This document shows, piece by piece, positions 15,292 through 21,046 of a DNA stretch of 27,113 nt; within the stretch, counting starts at the first letter, position 1; every line of letters starts with the position of its first letter. The position numbers were made by a program, and so were the translations under genes. Source of the DNA: JBGSYN01 sp041750975 (lineage in GTDB: Bacteria; Pseudomonadota; Alphaproteobacteria; Geminicoccales; Geminicoccaceae); the NCBI GenBank assembly GCA_041750975.1, contig JBGSYN010000061.1, positions 1 to 27,113 on the forward strand, in the 5' to 3' direction. Below the pieces are notes generated by a model that was not told the origin of the DNA, ran no database searches, and saw only the letters and a program-made list of their open reading frames with translations.

Positions 15292-16905
15292 CTGACGACC
15301 TATTCGCCAAGGCTGGACGAAATTCGCTTCACCCTCAAGCATATCGCGCGCATTGACGATACCGTCGATGCGGCGACACTTGACGTCATTCTGGAACAGG
15401 CGGGGCGTTTCGGCGCCGAAGTTCTGGCACCGCTCAATGCTGTCGGGGATCGCGAGGGTGTCAAGCTCGAGAACGGCGCCGTCCGCATGCCTTCAGGCTA
15501 TAAAGAGGCCTACCGCCAGTTCATCGAGGGCGGCTGGAACGGTCTGCCCTTCCCGGAACATGCCGGCGGACAGGCCTTGCCCTGGGCGGTCAACGCCGCC
15601 ATTACGGAAATCTGGAATTCGGCCAATATGGCATTCCAGCTTTGCCCGCTGCTCACGCAGGCTGCAATCGAAGCCTTGCTGCATCACGGCACCGAAGAAC
15701 AGCAGGCTATCTACCTGGAGAAACTGGTCCGCGGCATTTGGACCGGGGCAATGTGCCTGACCGAGCCGCAAGCAGGGTCCGATGTCGGCGCATTGCGCAC
15801 GCGGGCCGAGAGGCAAGGCGATCACTACCGTATCTTCGGTGACAAAGTCTACGTCACCTTCGGCGATCACGACATGGCCGAGAACATCGTTCTCCTGGTC
15901 CTGGCTCGCCTGCCCGACGCACCTCCCGGGACCAGAGGAATTTCGCTGTTCCTCGTGCCAAAGCTACTGCCGGACGAGAATGGCGAGCCTGGCCGACGCA
16001 ACGATCTGCGGTGTACAGGAACCGAAAGCAAGCTCGGCATCCATGCAAGCCCCACCTGCGCCGTCACCTTCGGCGACAATGAGGGTGCCACAGGCTACCT
16101 CATCGGCGTTGAGCATGGCGGCATGCGCTGCATGTTCACGATGATGAACAATTGCCGCATCGCCGTCGGCATCGAGGGTCTCGGTCTAGCCGAGCGCGCC
16201 TATCTGGCTGCCCGCGCCTACGCCAACGATCGCGTACAGGGTCAAATCGAGGGGCGCGCGGTCGTCATCGCCGAGCATTCGGATGTAGCGCGGATGCTGA
16301 CCACCATGGAGGCGCAGATCGCCGCGATGCGCGCCTTCTGCTACGTGGCCTGCGCCGCCGTCGATCGCGGCAAGGATGGTGCCGATCGCGCCGCACTGCT
16401 CACACCCTTGGTCAAGGCATGGTGCACCGACCGCGCCTGTGACGTCGCCTCGACAGCAATTCAGGTTATGGGGGGAATGGGCTATATCGAAGCAGGCGGC
16501 GTCGCCCAATATTATCGCGACGCCCGCATTCTGCCCATCTATGAGGGCACTAATGGCATTCAGGCCCTCGATCTCGTCGGCCGCAAACTTGATATTGAAG
16601 GCGGCCGCCTGCCCTGGACGCTGTTCGATGAATGGCGGGAAGAGGCCGACGCCAGCGGAATTGCGGCGGCTCTTGGCGCGCTCGAGAAGACTACGCGTCT
16701 CGTCCAATCGCACCCGATCGGCGATCGTGGCGACATTGCCGTGCCGTATCTCGATCTCTTCGCCGGCGTCCTGGCAGCGCTGTTTCTGGCAAGGGGTGGC
16801 GCTGCGGACCCGAGCCGCCTGCCCCTTTCGACCTTCTACAATCAGCGGCTCTTGCCCAAGGCCCTGGCCGAAGCTGAGGTGATCAGTTCCGTCTTGTCAC
16901 CTTGA
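15292..16905 (+). CDS. acyl-CoA dehydrogenase, apparent CTG start
   Basis: FAD-dependent oxidation of an acyl-CoA to the enoyl-CoA, as in fatty-acid beta-oxidation. The first in-frame ATG is at 15487, but 65 further codons upstream encode the normal family N-terminus (TYSPRLDEIRF, then VLAPLNAVGDREG). The frame is closed by TAG at 15253 and contains no ATG, GTG or TTG before 15487, so CTG at 15292 is the best start; AAGGGA lies about ten bases upstream. Domains run N-terminal helical, middle beta (LTEPQAGSDVGAL), C-terminal helical (VMGGMGYIEAGGVAQYYRD), with catalytic Glu in YEGTNGIQALDL. At 537 residues it is shorter at the C-terminus than the usual near-600. It overlaps the his operon end by 23 bases. 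Confidence 0.85.
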   Translation: MTTYSPRLDEIRFTLKHIARIDDTVDAATLDVILEQAGRFGAEVLAPLNAVGDREGVKLENGAVRMPSGYKEAYRQFIEGGWNGLPFPEHAGGQALPWAVNAAITEIWNSANMAFQLCPLLTQAAIEALLHHGTEEQQAIYLEKLVRGIWTGAMCLTEPQAGSDVGALRTRAERQGDHYRIFGDKVYVTFGDHDMAENIVLLVLARLPDAPPGTRGISLFLVPKLLPDENGEPGRRNDLRCTGTESKLGIHASPTCAVTFGDNEGATGYLIGVEHGGMRCMFTMMNNCRIAVGIEGLGLAERAYLAARAYANDRVQGQIEGRAVVIAEHSDVARMLTTMEAQIAAMRAFCYVACAAVDRGKDGADRAALLTPLVKAWCTDRACDVASTAIQVMGGMGYIEAGGVAQYYRDARILPIYEGTNGIQALDLVGRKLDIEGGRLPWTLFDEWREEADASGIAAALGALEKTTRLVQSHPIGDRGDIAVPYLDLFAGVLAALFLARGGAADPSRLPLSTFYNQRLLPKALAEAEVISSVLSP

Positions 16906-18124
16906 GCGCCCGTCGATCGAGATGTTTTTCGATCTCGGCGAGCTCGATACCCTCCCTGGCCAGCCGGCAGAGCGTGAAATAGAGGACATCCGCAGCTTCG
17001 TGGATGATTTCATCGCGGCTCGTGGCCTCGTTCAGCTCAGCCGCCTCCTCGGCGAGCTTGCTCGCGAGTAACTCGGGGTCGGCGAAGAGCTTCGACGTGT
17101 AGGAGCCTTCAGGCGGCTGCCGCCGGCGATCGGCAAGACGCCGCTCTAACCGTCCGAGCCCCCAATCCGGTCCGAAACAGGTCCACTCGTCGAGGTGACA
17201 AAATCCCGGCGGTGTCTGGCGCACGACGAACCGCAGACAATCCCGATCGCAATCAGGCGTGATCTTGAGAAGCTCCTGCGTATGGCCCGAACTTTCACCC
17301 TTGCGCCAAAGGCCCCGCCTTCTCGACCAGTAGATCCCGCGACGCTCATCGATTGCGGCCCTGATCGATTCCCCGTTCGAAAAGCAGGTTCCGAGCACGA
17401 CGCCTCGTTGGTCGGTGACGATCGTTGCAAGCAGGCCGTCAGCTCGATCGCTCTTAATGGGTGCCGCGATCGCATCGCCCAGATGCATCCGGCCCGAATA
17501 GATCGCCATACCGACCTGGGCATCGGCGCCGAGTTCGTCCAGCTGCTTGATCTCAGCCGCTGTGGTCACACCGCCCGCGATCGTCACCTTGGCCGGTGCC
17601 GCGGCTTCGACGACCGACCTTGCCACCTCCAGATCGGTACCGCCGAGCCGGCCCTCGCGCTCGACGAAAGTCACGAGGAACCCTGACACATGCTCTTTAA
17701 GCTCGTCGATACGATCGAGAACGTTGCGGCCGGTACACTTGCGCCAGCCTTCGATCACGACTTCGCCATGGCGGGCATCGAGGGCTGCGATCACCCGCTC
17801 GCGGGGCAATTTGGAAAGCAGTTCGGGCGTGGCGGCGGTGCCGATAATGATCCGAGCCGCGCCCGCGTCGAGCCAGCGCCTGGCAGTCGCCTCATCGCGA
17901 ATACCGCCGCCGACACGGCAGTCATGATCTTTGATCAGGCTCTCGATGACGTCTCGATTGCTGCCCTCGCCCATCGCCGCATCGAGATCGATGACTGCAA
18001 CCTCGCCTGCGATTGCAAATTTCTGCGCGATCGGCGCGGGCGGGCCGGCATCGATCGCTTTTTCCTCGCCGCCGATAAGTTGGACTGCATGACCTCCCTG
18101 CAGATCGATCGAGGGAATGATCAT
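16883..18124 (-). CDS. trifunctional histidine biosynthesis fusion HisA-HisI-HisE
   Basis: One 413-residue chain with three enzymes of the pathway. Residues 1 to about 222 are a HisA-type TIM barrel (ProFAR isomerase) with the expected aspartates D7 (IIPSIDLQGG) and D116 (VIAALDARHG). Residues about 226-318 are PRA cyclohydrolase (HisI) with YWSRRRGLWRKGESSG, the metal-binding DCDRD (291-295), and cysteines 309 and 316. Residues about 322-408 are PRA-PH (HisE) with SYTSKLFADPELL, acidic residues E359, E360 and E363, and EAADVLYF. The HisA loop usually RDGT reads REGR (156-159). The HisIE half resembles fungal HIS4. The ATG overlaps the hisF stop as ATGA. It is the last gene of the operon. Confidence 0.92.
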   Translation of the reverse strand: MIIPSIDLQGGHAVQLIGGEEKAIDAGPPAPIAQKFAIAGEVAVIDLDAAMGEGSNRDVIESLIKDHDCRVGGGIRDEATARRWLDAGAARIIIGTAATPELLSKLPRERVIAALDARHGEVVIEGWRKCTGRNVLDRIDELKEHVSGFLVTFVEREGRLGGTDLEVARSVVEAAAPAKVTIAGGVTTAAEIKQLDELGADAQVGMAIYSGRMHLGDAIAAPIKSDRADGLLATIVTDQRGVVLGTCFSNGESIRAAIDERRGIYWSRRRGLWRKGESSGHTQELLKITPDCDRDCLRFVVRQTPPGFCHLDEWTCFGPDWGLGRLERRLADRRRQPPEGSYTSKLFADPELLASKLAEEAAELNEATSRDEIIHEAADVLYFTLCRLAREGIELAEIEKHLDRRALKVTRRN

Positions 18125-18873
18125 GGCCGGATGTTGACGCCTTGTTCGAGCAACTGGGCCTTTACGGCTTCGACCGTGGTGTCGCCATCGTGGAAAATCG
18201 ACGCCGCGAGCACGGCATCGGCTCCGTGATCGAACGCTTCTTTGATATGTTCCGCCGAATTAGCACCACCCGACGCGATGACCGGAATATGGATCGCCCG
18301 GGTGACAGCATCGAGCAGCGCCAGATCGTAGCCTGAGCGGGTGCCGTCGCGATCCCAACTCGTCAGCAGGATTTCTCCCGCACCCAGCGACTGCGCCTCG
18401 CGCGCCCATTCGACCGCATCGAGTTCGACTGCTTGCCGGCCGCCCTTGATAAGGACGACGAAATTACCGTTGCGCTCGGCAGCGTCGATGGCGAGCACGG
18501 TGCATTGGCTGCCGAAATGCTCGGCGATGCGGGTCAGCAGCGACGGATCGGCGACAGCCGCCGTGTTGACCGAGACCTTGTCCGCCCCTGCCTCCAGAAG
18601 TTCCTGCGCGTCCTCGAGCGAGCGGATGCCGCCCCCAACGGTCAGTGGTATCGAGAGCTGGGCACGGACCCGCTCGACCGTCTCGATCTGATTGCCTCGG
18701 CCCTCGGGTGTTGCCGCCACATCGAGAATGACGATCTCGTCCGCACCTTGCTCTTGATAAAGCAGCGCACGCTCCGCCGGGTCGCCCGCATCGCGCAGGC
18801 CCTGAAACCTGACGCCCTTGACGACGCGACCGGCGGCGACATCGAGACACGGAATGATCCTGGAGGTGAGCAT
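18121..18873 (-). CDS. hisF: imidazole glycerol phosphate synthase subunit HisF
   Basis: Cyclase subunit that uses ammonia from HisH to convert PRFAR to IGP and AICAR. The start is the ATG at 18873 (MLTSRIIPCLDVAAGRVVKG), not the longer open frame to 19080, and it overlaps the hisH stop as TGATG. The 250-residue barrel has catalytic D11 and D130. Phosphate-binding segments are GGGIRS (80-85), with VNTAAV following, and ASGGAN. TSWDRDGTRSGYD is the conserved loop. It sits between hisH and the hisAIE fusion with overlaps on both sides, so subunit stoichiometry is probably set by coupled translation. Confidence 0.96.
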   Translation of the reverse strand: MLTSRIIPCLDVAAGRVVKGVRFQGLRDAGDPAERALLYQEQGADEIVILDVAATPEGRGNQIETVERVRAQLSIPLTVGGGIRSLEDAQELLEAGADKVSVNTAAVADPSLLTRIAEHFGSQCTVLAIDAAERNGNFVVLIKGGRQAVELDAVEWAREAQSLGAGEILLTSWDRDGTRSGYDLALLDAVTRAIHIPVIASGGANSAEHIKEAFDHGADAVLAASIFHDGDTTVEAVKAQLLEQGVNIRP

Positions 18874-19466
18874 CAGCCGAGATCCAGCCAGCGCTGCATC
18901 AACGCCATGCCATAATCCGCGGAGAGCTCGGGATGGAATTGGCAGCCAAGAAGTCTGCCGCGCTCGAGGCCGGCGATAAATGGCCCGCCATGGCCGGCGC
19001 GCGCAATGGCGCATCCGGATGCATTCACCGCGCGATAGCTGTTGGCGAAATAGGCGTAGCCATCCTCCAACAGACTGCAATCCTCTTCGGGGATGACGCG
19101 GTTCCAGCCGAATTGCGGCACGCGCACAGTCTCGGGATAGCGGCCGATATGGCCGGACATGATGCCGAGTCCCCGCGCGGTTGGCGATTCGTCGCTGGTC
19201 TCGAACAAGAGCTGATGGCCGACACAGATCGCCATGGTCGGCCGGTCCCTGGCGATGCGCTGGCGCAGGGCGTCATCCAGCCGGTGGCGCAAGAGGCGCG
19301 TCATCGACGTTCCGAAGGCGCCGACACCTGGCAGCATCACGAACCCGGCCTCGATCACCTTGTTCGGGTCGTCCTCGACAAAAGCCTCGGCGCCCAGACG
19401 CTCGAAAGCCGCTCGAACCGATGCCAGATTGGCCGTTCCGGTGGCGACGATCACGACATCCTTCAC
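18873..19466 (-). CDS. hisH: imidazole glycerol phosphate synthase glutaminase subunit HisH
   Basis: Class I glutamine amidotransferase that releases ammonia for HisF. The preferred start is GTG at 19466, two bases after the hisB stop, because AAAGG lies nine bases upstream; a GTG at 19478 is the alternative. The 197 residues contain the catalytic triad C81 (AICVGHQLLFE), H178 and E180 (CQFHPELS), plus the oxyanion segment PGVGAFG. The N-terminal motif reads VATGTANLASV rather than the common DYGSGNLRSV, and the nucleophile context AICVGHQ differs from GICLGMQ. It is therefore a divergent HisH, but all catalytic residues are kept. Confidence 0.93.
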   Translation of the reverse strand: MKDVVIVATGTANLASVRAAFERLGAEAFVEDDPNKVIEAGFVMLPGVGAFGTSMTRLLRHRLDDALRQRIARDRPTMAICVGHQLLFETSDESPTARGLGIMSGHIGRYPETVRVPQFGWNRVIPEEDCSLLEDGYAYFANSYRAVNASGCAIARAGHGGPFIAGLERGRLLGCQFHPELSADYGMALMQRWLDLG

Positions 19467-19467
19467 G

Positions 19468-20079
19468 TCAAAGGACACCTTTGGTGCTGGGAATTTCTTG
19501 GTGCACGTCAAGTTCCACGGCCTGCCGTAGCGCCAGTGCCGTCGCCTTGAACGCGGCTTCCACCCGGTGGTGATCGTTCTCCCCCTCGAGGACACGGACA
19601 TGCAGCGTAAATTTCGCCGCCATAGCCAGCGACTGCAGCAAATGGGCGAGGTTTTCCGAGGCGATCTCGCCGATCATCGGACGCTTCAGGCCGAGGTCGA
19701 CGACGGCGTGGGGCCTCCCCGAGATATCGACCACGGCGCGCGCCAGAGCCTCGTCCAAAGGCGCCATGGCCCAACCGAAGCGCTTGATTCCACGCCGGTC
19801 CCCCAAGGCCTGATCGAGCCCCATTCCAAGCGCCAGCGCGCAATCCTCGGCAGTGTGATGATCGTCGATTTCGAGGTCGCCCTTGCAATCGAGCGTCACG
19901 TCGAGGCGGCTATGCCGGGTCAATGCTTCAAGCATGTGGTCGAGGAACCCGATGCCGGTATCGATCTCGGCGGTACCGGTGCCGTCGAGATCGAGTTTGA
20001 GGGTAATTTCGGTCTCGCGGGTATCGCGGTGAATTTCCGCGGCACGCGGCGGACGCTCAGTCATGGAGGGATAACTCAT
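19468..20079 (-). CDS. hisB: imidazoleglycerol-phosphate dehydratase
   Basis: Mn-dependent dehydration of IGP to imidazole-acetol phosphate. The monofunctional 203-residue form is present, with no HisB phosphatase domain. Metal-binding repeats are seen as FLDHML, DDHHTAEDCA and GENDHHRVEAAFKA. The ATG at 20079 overlaps the hisG stop as ATGA and is chosen for that reason. An ATG at 20064 (MTERPPRAAEIHRDT) would remove five residues and is also plausible. The frame stays open to 20244 inside hisG, but that part is not conserved HisB sequence. Confidence 0.95.
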   Translation of the reverse strand: MSYPSMTERPPRAAEIHRDTRETEITLKLDLDGTGTAEIDTGIGFLDHMLEALTRHSRLDVTLDCKGDLEIDDHHTAEDCALALGMGLDQALGDRRGIKRFGWAMAPLDEALARAVVDISGRPHAVVDLGLKRPMIGEIASENLAHLLQSLAMAAKFTLHVRVLEGENDHHRVEAAFKATALALRQAVELDVHQEIPSTKGVL

Positions 20080-20951
20080 GCAACGATCTGGGCGATTTCG
20101 GAAACGACGATATCGGTCCCGCCGGCGGCCTTGATCTGGCGGATAAGCCCCGGAAGGTCGGCACGGGGTACGGCGGCCTTGACCGCAAATCCAGCCTCGC
20201 CGTGCAAGGGTGCTACGGTCGGCTCCCGCATGCATGGCAGGCACTCGACGACCTCTTCGAGCACGATCGCCGGGACATTGACCTCGAGCATGACCCGTTC
20301 GCGTGCATCGAGAACCGAACGGATCAACACCATGAAATGCTCGATCAGCGCCCGCTTGGCCGGATTGTCCAACGACCTCGGATTGGCGTAAAGCCGCGTC
20401 GACGAGCGCATGATCTCGTCAAATATAGCGAGCCCGTTCGCCTTGAGGGTCGAGCCCGTGGCCGTGTTGTCGACGATGCAATCCGCATCTTCGGGCGGAA
20501 ACACCTCGGTCGCCCCGTAGGAGCGGATGATCTTGCCGTCGAGGCCGTTGCGGTCGAGCCAGGCCTCTGTCAGCCGGACATATTCGGTTGCAACCAGGAA
20601 CGACCCGGGTCGCGGTCTGCCGTCGATCAGAAAGCTCGGCTCGGCCGCAACGACAATGCGTACCGGATCCAGCCTCGTATCCAATAGCATCTCGAGCTCA
20701 GCGCCTTTTTCCTCGACCCAATCGGCGCCTGCGAAACCCAGATCGCGTGAACCCAGATGCAGCATCTCGACAATATTCTGCGGCTTTAGGAGCTTGGTCT
20801 CGACGCCTTCGATCGACATCCGCGGCCGGTAGCCTCGGCGGTCGAAAATCAGCTTGATCCCCGCGGCATGCAGCAGCTGCAGGATATTTTCCTGCATGCG
20901 GCCCTTGGGCAGGGCAAGATGAATGACATCGTCCAGGATCTCAGGCGCCAC
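20076..20951 (-). CDS. hisG: ATP phosphoribosyltransferase, long form
   Basis: First and committed step of histidine synthesis, joining ATP and PRPP. The 291 residues indicate the long homohexameric form, with two catalytic lobes (1 to about 215) and a C-terminal ACT-like regulatory domain (about 216-291). Motifs include LALPKGRMQENILQLL, the PRPP-binding DCIVDNTATGSTLKANGL, and the C-terminal ending AAGGTDIVVSEIAQIV. Long HisG is feedback-inhibited by histidine and does not need HisZ. The start is GTG at 20951 with GGAGG (20958-20962) six bases upstream. It is first in the operon. Confidence 0.95.
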   Translation of the reverse strand: MAPEILDDVIHLALPKGRMQENILQLLHAAGIKLIFDRRGYRPRMSIEGVETKLLKPQNIVEMLHLGSRDLGFAGADWVEEKGAELEMLLDTRLDPVRIVVAAEPSFLIDGRPRPGSFLVATEYVRLTEAWLDRNGLDGKIIRSYGATEVFPPEDADCIVDNTATGSTLKANGLAIFDEIMRSSTRLYANPRSLDNPAKRALIEHFMVLIRSVLDARERVMLEVNVPAIVLEEVVECLPCMREPTVAPLHGEAGFAVKAAVPRADLPGLIRQIKAAGGTDIVVSEIAQIVA

Positions 20952-20957
20952 ACCGGG

Positions 20958-20962
20958 CCTCC
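20958..20962 (-). promoter_or_regulatory. ribosome binding site fixing the hisG GTG start
   Basis: GGAGG on the minus strand lies six bases before the GTG at 20951. This perfect Shine-Dalgarno sequence decides the start, since an ATG near 20969 is in another frame. Confidence 0.75.
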
Positions 20963-20980
20963 GCTCATACCGAAGGCACG

Positions 20981-21009
20981 CATATAGGCAAGCTGCGGCG
21001 GCGCGTAAA
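20981..21009 (-). promoter_or_regulatory. candidate promoter of the histidine operon
   Basis: On the minus strand TTTACG (21009-21004) and TATATG (20986-20981) are separated by exactly 17 bases. The predicted start near 20974 would give a leader of about 23 bases, too short for a histidine attenuator peptide. This suggests that control is by HisG feedback rather than attenuation. Confidence 0.5.
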
Positions 21010-21046
21010 GCTGCCGTCGGTCAGTCCGGGCCGATGCTGGCCATTG

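Noticed and set aside
18874..19080. N-terminal extension of hisF by 69 residues
   Set aside because: The extra residues are basic shadow sequence of hisH; the MLTSRIIPCLD start is standard HisF.
20951..20974. Histidine attenuator leader peptide before hisG
   Set aside because: The predicted leader is only about 23 bases and no run of His codons is present.
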